A stretch of 64,000 bases of DNA from Acidimicrobiales bacterium (GCA_041394185.1 JAWKIQ010000001.1:1550001-1614000), one strand, 5' to 3'. Shown: positions 28,630-37,639, counted from the first letter of the stretch. Translations and numbers: made by a program. The notes: generated from the letters alone by a model not told the origin.

Positions 28630-30597
28630 TCAGGCGAGCGAGCGGCGACGCATCTGCTCGAGCCAAACAAGCAAGGCGCCTATGAACAGCGCCAGCGTGG
28701 CCCACACCGCCAGGTGTTCGTCGTTGGCTCCCGTCGCCGGCAGGGTGGTGCCCGAACCCGAGCCGTCGGCGGCGAGGGTCACCCGCGCCACGTCGTGGTC
28801 GTCTTCGTCGCCGTTCTCGTTGGCGATTGCGTCGTCGACTTCCGACTCGGAGTTTGTGCGGTCTGGGACACTGTCGACATCGGACAGCACTGCTCCGCCG
28901 TGGGCTCGGATCAACGTGCCCGCGGAGTCGACCGGGTTCGCTGCTGCGATCTCGGCCAGGTTGTCGGCCGTTCCGGTGAGGGCAGCGGTGACTCGGAACG
29001 TGATCGTGGTCGATGCCGACTGGCCGGGTTCGATGGTGACGCCGCTCAGTGCACCCGACGCCGAACCGTCGGGTTGCATGGCCCAGTCGGGGTCGGCCAG
29101 TTCCAGGCCGGCGGGCACGTAGTCGACCAGTTCGATGTCGGACGCCGCGACGTTGCCCTGGTTGAACACCGTGATGCGGAACGTCACCGGGTCGCCAACC
29201 GACACCACGGCCTCGTTGGAACCGTTCACCAGTTGCTTTCGCAGGGCGAGGTCGAACCGGGGCTCGAACAGGCCGAAATCGACCGTGAGGTTCTCGTTTG
29301 CGTCGGCGGTAGTCGGGTCGTTGTCGGGGTCTTCGCCGGTCGGCTCGGATCCGGTGGCAATCGTGACGGCTGCGGCACAAACGTCGCCCGAACCGTTCTC
29401 GGTCCCATCATCGCGGCCGTCGAGATCGTCGTCGACGCCCGAGGTGGGCGTTGACGAAATCAGGCCGACCAGATCGCCGCCCTCGCTCCACTCCTCGGTG
29501 GGAATACACACCGTGTAGCCGTCGGCTGCAAGCCCCGAGAACAGGTAAAGCCCGTTCGCATCGGTGGTAGTCGAAGCCAGCATCGAACCACCGGACCACA
29601 GCTCGACCGTGACCCCTCCGATCGCAGCCTCGCCGGCGTCGCGGATGCCGTTGTTGTCGGAGTCGAGCCACACCTGGTTACCGATGCTGTGCGTGGCGGC
29701 GGGCGGGGTCTCGAAGCAAAGACCACCGAAGTAGGCCGACAGGCCGTCGTGGGGCTGGGTCACCGCCGGGTCGACCACCGCGGGGTCTGACGACGCCGAC
29801 CCATAGAGCTGCCAGAAGATGGTGTCGGCCGCCGTGCCACCCCAGTCGATGATGGTCCAGTCGCGGTCCTCGAAAGCGCCCGTCGACACATACGAAGCTC
29901 GGCTTGCGTTGTACAGCGTCGAGTTGGCCACGCCATAAGAGGCGTTGTCCAGCTCGATTATCGGAGTCGAGCCGAGGCCGTCGACCCCGTCGGCCGGGTC
30001 GGTGTCTGTGGTCGACAGGTTTGGATCGGCGTGGGGCGGCGCCTGCCTGACCCCGGCCGGGCCGCCGACCAGCACCGAAACCTCAGACACACCCATCGGG
30101 CGGGTGGCCCAGTCGCGCTGACCACCGATCAGCAACTGGGTGATGTCGAGCACAACACGATCGGTCGTTCCGGTTTCGAAGAACTCGAAGGTGACGTCGC
30201 CGATCTGGTCGTTCTTGGGCCAATAGCGCATCACACCCGAGGAGGACCCGTCGCCGAGCTGGGCTATGTACGAGCCGAGCCCCGTGAAGTCGGGCGTAGC
30301 TTGCGCGTCGAGGATGGGCCCGGTGTGGTCTTTGGCCCACGTGATTCGCATATCGACGCCCAAGCCGCCGATGTCCACCAGGGTGCGTTGTTCCCCATCG
30401 GCCACAGCCTCGTCGACACCGACATCGCCCAGGTCGCCAGAGCCGGCGGGCGCGCTCGAAGACGCGTACGAGCTCCAGTCGACACAGGTGGTGCCAGGCA
30501 CCGCGGCTTCGACTCCGGGGGCGTCCGCCACCGTTGCGAGCCCGAGACCCAACAGCATCGATGCCGCAAGCGCTCGAATGATTGATGTCGTCCGCAC
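28630..30597 (-). CDS. LPxTG-anchored surface protein with SdrD_B and DUF11-like domains
   Basis: 655 residues: an N-terminal signal peptide (ALAASMLLGLGLATVADA), a Thr/Asp-rich region of about 280 residues, an SdrD_B/Cna-B-like domain (GNQVWLDSDNNGIRDAGE through DGYTVCIP), a DUF11-like domain (DPVTFRITVFNQGNVAASDIELVDYVP), and a sorting signal TLPATG, hydrophobic helix and RRRSLA at the end. It is expected to be sortase-linked to the cell wall and probably acts in surface structure or adhesion. The GTG at 30597 follows AAGGAG by 5 bp; a longer frame to 30621 has no such site. No sortase gene is nearby. Confidence 0.9.
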   Translation of the reverse strand: MRTTSIIRALAASMLLGLGLATVADAPGVEAAVPGTTCVDWSSYASSSAPAGSGDLGDVGVDEAVADGEQRTLVDIGGLGVDMRITWAKDHTGPILDAQATPDFTGLGSYIAQLGDGSSSGVMRYWPKNDQIGDVTFEFFETGTTDRVVLDITQLLIGGQRDWATRPMGVSEVSVLVGGPAGVRQAPPHADPNLSTTDTDPADGVDGLGSTPIIELDNASYGVANSTLYNASRASYVSTGAFEDRDWTIIDWGGTAADTIFWQLYGSASSDPAVVDPAVTQPHDGLSAYFGGLCFETPPAATHSIGNQVWLDSDNNGIRDAGEAAIGGVTVELWSGGSMLASTTTDANGLYLFSGLAADGYTVCIPTEEWSEGGDLVGLISSTPTSGVDDDLDGRDDGTENGSGDVCAAAVTIATGSEPTGEDPDNDPTTADANENLTVDFGLFEPRFDLALRKQLVNGSNEAVVSVGDPVTFRITVFNQGNVAASDIELVDYVPAGLELADPDWAMQPDGSASGALSGVTIEPGQSASTTITFRVTAALTGTADNLAEIAAANPVDSAGTLIRAHGGAVLSDVDSVPDRTNSESEVDDAIANENGDEDDHDVARVTLAADGSGSGTTLPATGANDEHLAVWATLALFIGALLVWLEQMRRRSLA

Positions 30598-30619
30598 GAC
30601 CACTCCTTGTGACCGCGGC

Positions 30620-30639
30620 AAATGACAACTTCGTCATTT
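30620..30639. promoter_or_regulatory. 7-bp inverted repeat before the LPxTG gene
   Basis: AAATGAC (30620-30626) and GTCATTT (30633-30639) pair around AACTTC just upstream of the ribosome-binding site of the surface-protein gene. It may be an operator or a 5' leader hairpin. Confidence 0.4.
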
Positions 30640-30720
30640 ACCAGCGCGGCCCAGGGAACCACGGTGTTTCCCCGAAGGCAAGGACCGTCGAAAGATCTGA
30701 AATACAACGTGACATCACAA

Positions 30721-30798
30721 CTCGGCGAACAACACACAGAGTGACCGGGGCCGCGGGTTCAGCAGCGGCAATGACCCCTCTGTGCTGTATTCGCCGAG
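30721..30798. repeat. Imperfect 21-bp inverted repeat between guaD and the LPxTG gene
   Basis: Outer arms CTCGGCGAA (30721-30729) and TTCGCCGAG (30790-30798) are exact; further in ACAGAG (30736-30741) pairs with CTCTGT (30778-30783). The arms frame a GC-rich 36-bp centre. It follows the stop of guanine deaminase and could terminate that transcript; no T tract is present. The rest of this 224-bp gap holds no gene I can support. Confidence 0.5.
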
Positions 30799-30821
30799 CG
30801 AGCGGGCGGACCGAACTGTGT

Positions 30822-32141
30822 TCAGCCCACCTCGCGGCCCGCGACCCACACCTGGCTTATCGCGGAAGGCGTTCCAGCCAGGCCCCTGACGATCTTCTCG
30901 AAGGTCCGCGGCCAATCACCTGCGTCCAGTTCCGCAGTGAACGAGGGCAGTTGTGTCAGGTCGACAGCCAGGGCGTCGAACGCTCTTCCGACCTCGATCA
31001 GACCCACCGGAATGCCCAACAGTTCGGCCCCACCCGCCGTCGCACACCAGAACGCCGCTGTGGTGTCCACCCGAGAACCCGGCACGCCCCTGTCGTGGGC
31101 CAGACCAACGTCTACACCGTCTTCCAGCATCCGCGAAACGGTGACCGCGTGCTCACAGTTGGCAAACACCGACGCCTGTGGGCCGCCCGCTATGTCGGTG
31201 CCGAGGCCGACTCGCACACCGGCGTCGAGGGCGCGCCGCAAGGCGAATGCCGCGTTCGAGAAGTACGAGTTCGACAGGGGACAATGAGCAACACCTGCAC
31301 CAGACGAGGCCAGAATCGAACGGTCCGCGTCGTTCAGATGTGTTGCGTGAGCCAACACCGTGTGGTCTTGCAGCAGGCCCAACCGTTCTAGGGCCTGGGT
31401 GTCGGTGCAGCCGTGGCGCTCCAGCACATAGCCGTGCTGCCAATTGCTCTCCGAACAGTGGGTCTGCACCAGCACGCCAGCCGACCGTGCCAGCTCGGCG
31501 AGCCCTTCGAGGGCGGCGTCGGTGCACGCAGGGATGAACCTGGGCGTCACAATCGGCTTCACCAGGGCTGTCGGTGCGACCCCGGCCAGGGCTCGAATCT
31601 GCTCTATCGACGTGGCGCTGGCCTGCACCGACTGGATCGGGTCGGCGTCGCGGTAATAGTCGGGGGTTCCCAGCGGATGGTCCATTGCAACGCGTCCCAC
31701 GAACGCACGCTGACCGTGCTGCAAGCACGCCTCGGCCAACGACGTGGTGGCCGCAACGTCGTTCGACGAGTAATAGACGGCCGTTGTTGTTCCCAGGCGC
31801 AGCAGAGCGGGCACCATCTGATCCCAAACGGCGCGAGCGAACGCCGCATCGGCGAAGCGGGCCTCGAGCGGGAACGTGTAGTCGAACAGCCAGCGCTCGA
31901 GGGGCAGGTCCAAACCGGTGCCCAGCTGGGGCCACTGCGGAGCGTGCACGTGGGTGTCGATCAGCCCGGGCATCAGCACGCCGTCCACTCCCAGCGCCAC
32001 GTCGGCCGTGTCGCCCGATTGGGCTGGGCGCATGACAACGATGCTGCCGGCATCGTCTAGTTCGATGTATTGGTCTTCCAGCACCACCAGCCGGTCTGGT
32101 GCCGGGGTCTGCAGGACAGTGGCCCTGACCGAGGTGGTCAC
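30822..32141 (-). CDS. guaD: Guanine deaminase (amidohydrolase family)
   Basis: 439 residues of the metal-dependent amidohydrolase family: GLIDTHVHAPQWPQLG (the HxH zinc site with the guanine-deaminase APQ), ETHCSES-like VQTHCSESNWQ, VLAHATHLND, AHCPLSNSYFSNAAF and LGTDIAGGPQ. It converts guanine to xanthine and ammonia; 8-oxoguanine is a possible substrate. The GTG at 32141 overlaps the TGA of a short upstream frame (GTGA); an ATG-containing longer frame to 32276 has an N-terminus unlike the family and is rejected. Confidence 0.9.
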   Translation of the reverse strand: MTTSVRATVLQTPAPDRLVVLEDQYIELDDAGSIVVMRPAQSGDTADVALGVDGVLMPGLIDTHVHAPQWPQLGTGLDLPLERWLFDYTFPLEARFADAAFARAVWDQMVPALLRLGTTTAVYYSSNDVAATTSLAEACLQHGQRAFVGRVAMDHPLGTPDYYRDADPIQSVQASATSIEQIRALAGVAPTALVKPIVTPRFIPACTDAALEGLAELARSAGVLVQTHCSESNWQHGYVLERHGCTDTQALERLGLLQDHTVLAHATHLNDADRSILASSGAGVAHCPLSNSYFSNAAFALRRALDAGVRVGLGTDIAGGPQASVFANCEHAVTVSRMLEDGVDVGLAHDRGVPGSRVDTTAAFWCATAGGAELLGIPVGLIEVGRAFDALAVDLTQLPSFTAELDAGDWPRTFEKIVRGLAGTPSAISQVWVAGREVG

Positions 32142-32254
32142 GCCTGGAACGCCAGATAGGTACGGGCTGCTTCGCCCTCTCCCCTGTCGATGAACCAGGC
32201 CGTTACCGGCGTGCCGCCCAGGGCGACGCCACGACCGAGCTTGCGCTTCGTCAT
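32138..32254 (-). CDS. Possible 38-residue small protein coupled to guaD
   Basis: A 38-residue frame (MTKRKLGRGVALGG, then VTAWFIDRGEGEAARTYLAF in outline) ends in a TGA that overlaps the GTG of guanine deaminase by 4 bp, the same coupling used throughout the window. It has no strong ribosome-binding site and I recognise no family. Composition looks protein-like rather than random. It may be a real leader gene or a chance frame. Confidence 0.4.
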   Translation of the reverse strand: MTKRKLGRGVALGGTPVTAWFIDRGEGEAARTYLAFQA

Positions 32255-32294
32255 GCCAGAACCCTAGTTGACCCACCCCGCCCCGCCCCCTCCG

Positions 32295-32426
32295 AAGTGT
32301 CTGTCCCTGGCGCCCCTATCGGGGCGCCGGGACGACACACTTCGCACGCCCAGGTCTGCTGGCACGCGGTGGCCGGCGAGGTGTGCCCGCGCAGCGCCCC
32401 CATGGGGGCGCTGCGGACAGACACTT
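32295..32426. repeat. Pair of large palindromes (REP/BIME-like element)
   Basis: Two long inverted repeats lie in tandem. The first has an exact 8-bp stem GGCGCCCC (32309-32316)/GGGGCGCC (32321-32328) around TATC and extends, with mismatches, to AAGTGT at 32295 and ACACTT at 32337-32342. The second is a perfect 26-bp palindrome at 32390-32415 with outer flanks AGGTGT and ACACTT. The extreme ends AAGTGTCTGTCC (32295-32306) and GGACAGACACTT (32415-32426) are an exact 12-bp inverted repeat, so the arms of both palindromes share one motif. It lies between two minus-strand genes and could end transcription or be a mobile palindromic unit. Confidence 0.8.
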
Positions 32427-32442
32427 GCGGGAGAGGGGTGGG

Positions 32443-33066
32443 TCAGTCGGGGGTGGTGTCCCAGAGGGTTGGGGCCCAGGTGATCGGCGATGCCGGTTCG
32501 GGGCGAGCCTCGGTGGGGCCGCAGAGCCTCTCCACCAAGGATGCCCAGTCGAAGTCCTCGGTGATTTCCGACGCCCACAGTTCCAGGAGGCGGTCGGGTT
32601 CGAGGTACTGGGGAACTATCAGATCGAGGATCTTCTCGATCTCGTTGCGGAACTTCTCGTTGGTGCTGCGAACACCGTCAGCCCGCAGCCCGATGTCGGG
32701 CTTGATGCGCACACACAGGTCATAGGTCTGCGACCACCTGCGCACCAGCGGCTTGACGTCGAAGGGGTCTTCTCCACCGGTGGCGCGCAGAAAGTAGGCG
32801 AAGTTGTCGACCACCGCTCGGTCAAGCACCAGAACCTCCGACCGGCTGCGCAGCTCGAGTTCCTGTTGGATCTGGCTGACGATCACCCACAGCTGGGCTT
32901 CGGGAGTTGCACCCTCGTTCAGGCCAAGGGGGCTGAACCGAACGACCTCGCGACCCACCTCGACGCTGCGGCCGCTGCGCCCGACGGCGCCTGCGAACGA
33001 ATGCACTGCGTTGGTCTTGCGCACCGAGTGCGAGCCGATGAAGGCGATCTTGCGGGCGGGCTGCAC
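32443..33066 (-). CDS. P-loop ATPase/kinase-like protein (AAA_28 / NadR-like), altered Walker A
   Basis: 207 residues. It begins with KIAFIGSHSVRKTNAV, which sits where AAA_28/NadR-like proteins have a Walker A GxxxxGKT; here Arg replaces the second Gly, so nucleotide binding may be changed. A Walker-B-like strand EVLVLDRAVVDNFAYFL follows. The rest is helical and acidic. The GTG at 33066 puts the P-loop at the N-terminus as in the family; a longer frame to 33132 is less likely. Function unknown; such proteins are often nucleotide kinases or phage-type ATPases. Confidence 0.7.
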   Translation of the reverse strand: MQPARKIAFIGSHSVRKTNAVHSFAGAVGRSGRSVEVGREVVRFSPLGLNEGATPEAQLWVIVSQIQQELELRSRSEVLVLDRAVVDNFAYFLRATGGEDPFDVKPLVRRWSQTYDLCVRIKPDIGLRADGVRSTNEKFRNEIEKILDLIVPQYLEPDRLLELWASEITEDFDWASLVERLCGPTEARPEPASPITWAPTLWDTTPD

Positions 33067-33259
33067 GGCCGAGAACCTAGCGCGCTCTGCGCGGACGCGA
33101 TTGAGGGTGCCGAGCGAACCCGACACCCTCAATCATCTGCCAGAAGGCAGATACCCACCCACGGCCTGAAATCCCCGCTCTGATCGTCGTCCAGGGTTCA
33201 CACCCACCCTGAGTGGTCACACAGACCCTAGTTCGACGCTCTGCGCGACTGCAAGAGGT

Positions 33260-35023
33260 TCAACGATCGTTGCGATGTGAGGAAACCCAGTCGAGCAGCG
33301 TCGCCTTGTCCCACGTATTGATGACGAGCTCCTTGGGTGCCCAACCGCGCTGAGCGGTGAGAACGCCGTATTCCATACGCCCCAGCTCGCTGACATGGTG
33401 CGAGTCGGTGTTGATCACCAACTTCACTCCCCTGTCGACCGCCTTGCGCACGACGTCGGAGGCGGCGTCGAGTCGCTGAAGCGCACCGTTGATCTCCAGC
33501 GCGACGTCGAAGTGATGGAGCGCTTCCAGCACCACGTCGACATCGAACTCGATGCCCGGTCGCCTGCCTATGTAACGCCCGCTCAGGTGACCGATCGAGT
33601 CGACGGTGGGGTCGCTGATGGCCGCGATCAGCCGCTTGGTCTGCTCGACGGGGCTCTGGTCGTAGTGGCTGTGCACCGATGCCACGGTGTAGTCGAACAG
33701 GGCCCTGAAGTCGTCGTCGTAGTCGAGACCACCCTTGGCGCCGATGTTCAGCTCGCACCCCCACATGATGGTCATGTCGGGATAGTCGGCCTGCACGCGC
33801 TCGATGTGTTCGCGGTGCTCGAGCATCTGTTCGGCAGTCGATCCGTTGATTGCCAGGTCGACGCCGTGGTCTGTGATGGCGAGGTAGTCGTAGCCCGAGT
33901 CGGCTGCGACCTTGACCATGTCCTCCACCGAGCTGCGGCCATCGCCTGACCGGGCGGTGTGATAGTGCAGGTCGCCGATGATGTGGCCGCGCTCGACCAG
34001 CTCTGGCAGACCCGGACCACCGTCTGCGGCGGCGTCGACTTCGCCCGTCGACTCGCGCATCGGCGGCGGCACGTAGTCCATGTCGAGGGCCCGATAGATG
34101 TCGCGCTCGGTGACCCGGGCCACGATCGGCCTGTCGGCGCCGTCGTCGGGGGTTGGACCGAACAGCCCGTATTCGTTCAGCAACAGGCCCCGGTCGATCG
34201 CACGCTGGCGCAACACGATGTTGTGGGCCTTCGAGCCGGTGAAATACAGAGTGGCGGCCCCGAATTGCTCGGGTTCGACAACCCTCACGTCTATCTGCAG
34301 ACCCGCGGCGGTCAGAAAGGACGTCTTGGTGTCGCCGCTGAGGATCACCTCGCGGGCTTCGGAGTGGGTTCGCACCGCTTGCATGACCGGCGCCGCATCG
34401 TTGGATGCGACCGTGATGTCGATGTCGCCGATGGTTTCGCTGAAGCGCCGCAGGCTGCCGCAGTACATGGCGTCGACGACCCCATCGATGGCCTTGAGGT
34501 CTTCGACCAGGCGCACTGCCAGCGGCAGTGCATCGGCGATCGGTGTGCGCCGGTCCTTGCCAGACAGGCCGAGCCGTTCAATCGCCTTGCCGATCTTGGC
34601 CTCGCTGGTGGCGCCCATGCCGGGCAGGGCCCGAAGCTGCTCGTTGGCGATTGCCGCCTTCAGGCCCTCGATGTCCTCGATACCCAGCTCGGAGCGGATG
34701 AGCTTGAGCGTCTTGGGTCCGATCCCGGGCACCCGACTCATCTCGACGAACGCAGGCGGGTACTTCTCACGCAGGGCCACCAGCTTGGCGACCTCACCGG
34801 TGTCCACGTACTCGCGGATCTTGCTGGCGGTCGCCTTGCCGACGCCCTTGATCTTGGTCAGTTCGGCCTGGGTCAGTGCGGTGCTGTCGCGACCGTCAGC
34901 CTCGATGCCCAGCTTGGCGTTCTCGTAGGCCCGCACCTTGAAGCTCTGGGGCGACTCCTCCTCGAGCGTCGTCAGGGTGATCAGCTCTGACAACATCGCC
35001 ATGACGTCGCGGTGCGAAACCAT
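33260..35023 (-). CDS. polX: DNA polymerase/3'-5' exonuclease PolX
   Basis: 587 residues: helix-hairpin-helix repeats (LTKIKGVGKATASKI, MSRVPGIGPKTLKLI, LRALPGMGATSEAKI), a family X nucleotidyltransferase core (CGSLRRFSETIGDIDITV with the GDID catalytic pair, ILSGDTKTSFL) and a C-terminal PHP phosphoesterase domain (GDLHYHTARSGDG, AITDHG, WGCELNI, INTDSHH). PolX fills short gaps in base-excision repair and the PHP domain gives metal-dependent exonuclease activity. ATG at 35023 starts the normal N-terminus. Confidence 0.95.
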   Translation of the reverse strand: MVSHRDVMAMLSELITLTTLEEESPQSFKVRAYENAKLGIEADGRDSTALTQAELTKIKGVGKATASKIREYVDTGEVAKLVALREKYPPAFVEMSRVPGIGPKTLKLIRSELGIEDIEGLKAAIANEQLRALPGMGATSEAKIGKAIERLGLSGKDRRTPIADALPLAVRLVEDLKAIDGVVDAMYCGSLRRFSETIGDIDITVASNDAAPVMQAVRTHSEAREVILSGDTKTSFLTAAGLQIDVRVVEPEQFGAATLYFTGSKAHNIVLRQRAIDRGLLLNEYGLFGPTPDDGADRPIVARVTERDIYRALDMDYVPPPMRESTGEVDAAADGGPGLPELVERGHIIGDLHYHTARSGDGRSSVEDMVKVAADSGYDYLAITDHGVDLAINGSTAEQMLEHREHIERVQADYPDMTIMWGCELNIGAKGGLDYDDDFRALFDYTVASVHSHYDQSPVEQTKRLIAAISDPTVDSIGHLSGRYIGRRPGIEFDVDVVLEALHHFDVALEINGALQRLDAASDVVRKAVDRGVKLVINTDSHHVSELGRMEYGVLTAQRGWAPKELVINTWDKATLLDWVSSHRNDR

Positions 35024-35059
35024 GCGGGCATCGTAGGCGCACGGTCGCACGTCCCGTGA

Positions 35060-35575
35060 TTACGACACCCAGGCCGGTTGACCCTTGTCGATCAGCACCT
35101 GGTCGCCGTCGGCCACCGTGACCTCCACCGACGACCCGCTGTACCCCGCCTCGCAGGTGCCACACGGCGACGCGGATACGGCGAACTCGCGCACCTCGAA
35201 CGTGTAGGTGCCCGGCACCGCCAACTCGACCTGAACCGCCGTCGGCTCGCCGGTGCGCTCGTAGGCCCGATAGGTCTGCTCGGGATCGTCCGGGTCGAAA
35301 TCGGCGGGCCGTTGCCAGCCAGAGGGGATTCTGAAGGCCGCAACTCGGCGGCCGTCTTCGTCGTACACGGCACCCAAAGCGTCACCGAACAACGTCGCGC
35401 CGGAGGTGTCGAGACGAACGGTCACGACGATCGGCTGGATTCGGACGGTGGTGGTAGACGCCGACACCGGCGGCTCTGACGAACTCGACGTGGCCGCCGT
35501 CTCGACGGAATCTGGGCTGAAGCTGCAACCCGCGACCAACACCGTCAACAGAACCCAGTCCCAAATCCACCTCAT
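35060..35575 (-). CDS. Putative secreted lipoprotein
   Basis: 171 residues with a lipoprotein signal: MRWIWDWVLLTVLVAGCSF, where LVAGC is a clear lipobox. A Ser/Thr-rich linker follows, then a beta-rich domain ending in a CGTCEAGY pair of cysteines that may form a disulfide. It probably sits on the outer face of the membrane. No family is recognised. The ATG at 35575 is chosen because the signal peptide begins there; frames extending upstream run through a dispersed repeat. Confidence 0.75.
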   Translation of the reverse strand: MRWIWDWVLLTVLVAGCSFSPDSVETAATSSSSEPPVSASTTTVRIQPIVVTVRLDTSGATLFGDALGAVYDEDGRRVAAFRIPSGWQRPADFDPDDPEQTYRAYERTGEPTAVQVELAVPGTYTFEVREFAVSASPCGTCEAGYSGSSVEVTVADGDQVLIDKGQPAWVS

Positions 35576-35603
35576 CTCCCAGAACCTAGCCGCCACCCCC
35601 TGC

Positions 35604-35690
35604 GAATCTGGGGTCGGATCGCTGCCGCATCTGGGCAATATCCGACCCCAGATCGGTAGAAGGGGACAAGATCGGACCCCAGACCTGGAG
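35604..35690. repeat. Dispersed palindromic repeat, copy 1
   Basis: ATCTGGGGTCGGAT (35606-35619) and ATCCGACCCCAGAT (35640-35653) form an exact 14-bp inverted repeat, followed by a third arm ATCGGACCCCAGA (35671-35683). The same three-arm arrangement recurs at 58122-58196. It lies upstream of the lipoprotein gene and overlaps nothing convincing except the very end of the CoA-transferase gene. Confidence 0.75.
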
Positions 35691-35691
35691 G

Positions 35692-37074
35692 TCAGGACCA
35701 CGCTGGGGGGTGTGAGCCCAAGGTCGTGGCCGGCCGAAGCCACAGCGGGCCTTTACCGTCGATGGTCATGGGAGACTTGACCCGGTGTGCCGGGCCCCAG
35801 GGCGTGGCCTCGACGTCGGGCGCGACGTCGTCGGGCGCGACAGGGTCGAATTGCGAGTCGAGACGACCCGGAGGGCCATCGATCAGCAGCGCCGCCGTTC
35901 GGGCCAACGACAGGCGGCCAATGGCCCCCACCCCGGTCGAATTGCGGTGACGCAGACCCCTGACCGCGGCGGCTGCCATCAGATATCCGGCGGCGTGGTC
36001 CAGTGCCTGTACCGGCAGGGGTTTGGGTCTGTCGGCGCCGGCCGCAGCCATGCCGGCGTCGGCTATGCCCGAGCTCATCTGTACCAGGCTGTCGAACCCT
36101 CGCCGCAGGGCCCACGGCCCAGTCCAGCCGAACGCATCCAGCGAGACGTCGACCAACCCGGGACGAACCTGTTGCCGACGCTCGGCGCCCAGGCCGAGGC
36201 GCTCGAGGGCGTCTGGCCGGTAGCCGTGCACGACGACGTCGGCCTGTTCCAGTAGCGCAGTGACGACATCCAGGCCTTCTGAAGTCTTCAGGTCTAGGCG
36301 CGCGCACCTCTTCCCGAGGGTGACCTCAGGAACCAGCCCATCCTCGAACCAGTCGAACGGATCTATGCGCAGCACGTCGGCACCCCACCCGGCCAAGAAC
36401 CGCGTTGCCACCGGGCCTGCCAGCACCCTGGTCAGGTCGAGCACGCGGATTCCTGCCAGAGGTCGCGTACGTGACAAAGTCTCGACCTCTACTCGATCTC
36501 CAGATGACTCACCTACAGCGCCTGGATAAAGGGTTATCAGCGGTTCGGCACCGACGGCCGATCCATTGGGGTGAACCTTCCATTGAGAGATGGATCGCAT
36601 CGCGGCGGCCGCTCCCCCGGCCTCGACCACGGCGCTTTCGAGCTCGTCGGCCGACCACTTGGACACCGCCGCAGCGACGGCATCGCGGTCGGGTCGCACG
36701 CCCAGCACCCTCAGCGCGGCGGCGCGATGGTGGGGCGCGTTCGTGTGCAGTTTCAACCAGCCGTCGGCGGCCTCATAGTCGCCGGCGACCGCATCCCATG
36801 CCGGCGGAACCTGCCACCCGTCAGGAACGATCGATCCGGCGAACCAGATCGACGCCAGCCGCCGATCGACGTCGACGACCCCCGGCGGCTCGCCCGTCAG
36901 ATCGGACGCATACGCCGAGACCTCTGACGTGGCGGCGGCGATCGACGCGCACGCCAGATCGGAGACTGCGAACACCGAGGGCAGGCTCTGGACCGCCCTC
37001 TCCTCGACGACAGGCCAGGCGCCCACGTCCGGAGAATCGAGGGCAGCGCCGATCTGCGGCAAGAAGTCACGCAT
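35692..37074 (-). CDS. CaiB/BaiF-family (class III) CoA-transferase
   Basis: 460 residues. The central part carries class III CoA-transferase motifs (PLAGIRVLDLTRVLAGPVATRFLAGWGADVLRID in outline, then GKRCARLDLK, ADVVVHGYRPDALERLGLG, DVSLDAFGWTGPWA). The family moves CoA between acyl groups. Unusually the motif region starts near residue 200, after a long N-terminal segment resembling the C-terminal half of the family, so the order looks circularly permuted or fused. Substrate unknown; acyl-CoA enzymes follow downstream. Confidence 0.8.
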   Translation of the reverse strand: MRDFLPQIGAALDSPDVGAWPVVEERAVQSLPSVFAVSDLACASIAAATSEVSAYASDLTGEPPGVVDVDRRLASIWFAGSIVPDGWQVPPAWDAVAGDYEAADGWLKLHTNAPHHRAAALRVLGVRPDRDAVAAAVSKWSADELESAVVEAGGAAAAMRSISQWKVHPNGSAVGAEPLITLYPGAVGESSGDRVEVETLSRTRPLAGIRVLDLTRVLAGPVATRFLAGWGADVLRIDPFDWFEDGLVPEVTLGKRCARLDLKTSEGLDVVTALLEQADVVVHGYRPDALERLGLGAERRQQVRPGLVDVSLDAFGWTGPWALRRGFDSLVQMSSGIADAGMAAAGADRPKPLPVQALDHAAGYLMAAAAVRGLRHRNSTGVGAIGRLSLARTAALLIDGPPGRLDSQFDPVAPDDVAPDVEATPWGPAHRVKSPMTIDGKGPLWLRPATTLGSHPPAWS

Positions 37075-37103
37075 CGGCGCAGCCTATTTCGGACCAAGCG
37101 TGG

Positions 37104-37631
37104 TCAGCGGCGACTGAACGCTTCGACCAGATCCATCTGCGCGCCGACCTCGGGACCCGCCATTGGACGATGCTGGCCAACGGTCCAGAGGGCCTCGGTG
37201 ACGTTGAGCCCCACCGCCATCAGCACGAGGGTGGCCATGGTGCCTGCCCGACCGATGCCCGCCGCGCAATGCATCAACACGCCCTCGCCGTCGTCGAGCC
37301 GATCGACGATGCGGGTTACCAGTGCTTCGGCGTCGTCGAGGCTCGGAGCGTGCAGGTCGGGTATGGGGTGCCAAATAGCGGCGGCGCGTCCGTGGACCGG
37401 CGAGTCAGCGGCGTTGGTGTCGAGCCAGGCGACATAGTCGGGATATCTGTCGGCCAGCTCGTAGCGCTCGGTTAGGCACACCACAGTGCCCGCACCGTTC
37501 GCCCGCAGCATCGCGGCGCCGACGTCGGGGCCGATCGCATGCTTGCCGCACAGCCACAGTTCACCGTCGGGGATGGGCAGTGGAATGCGGTCGATGCCGC
37601 CGTCTCTGGACCTGGGACCCCACTTGCTCAT
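37104..37631 (-). CDS. Dual-specificity/tyrosine protein phosphatase-like protein
   Basis: 175 residues with the cysteine-phosphatase signature HCAAGIGRAGT (Cx5R) near residue 120 and an upstream Asp-containing loop (HPIPDLHAPS) that could be the general acid. The N-terminus (PDGELWLCGKHAIGPD) resembles small dual-specificity phosphatases. It probably removes phosphate from a protein or small molecule. It lies 8 bp from the end of the next gene on the same strand. Confidence 0.85.
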   Translation of the reverse strand: MSKWGPRSRDGGIDRIPLPIPDGELWLCGKHAIGPDVGAAMLRANGAGTVVCLTERYELADRYPDYVAWLDTNAADSPVHGRAAAIWHPIPDLHAPSLDDAEALVTRIVDRLDDGEGVLMHCAAGIGRAGTMATLVLMAVGLNVTEALWTVGQHRPMAGPEVGAQMDLVEAFSRR

Positions 37632-37639
37632 GGCCGATG

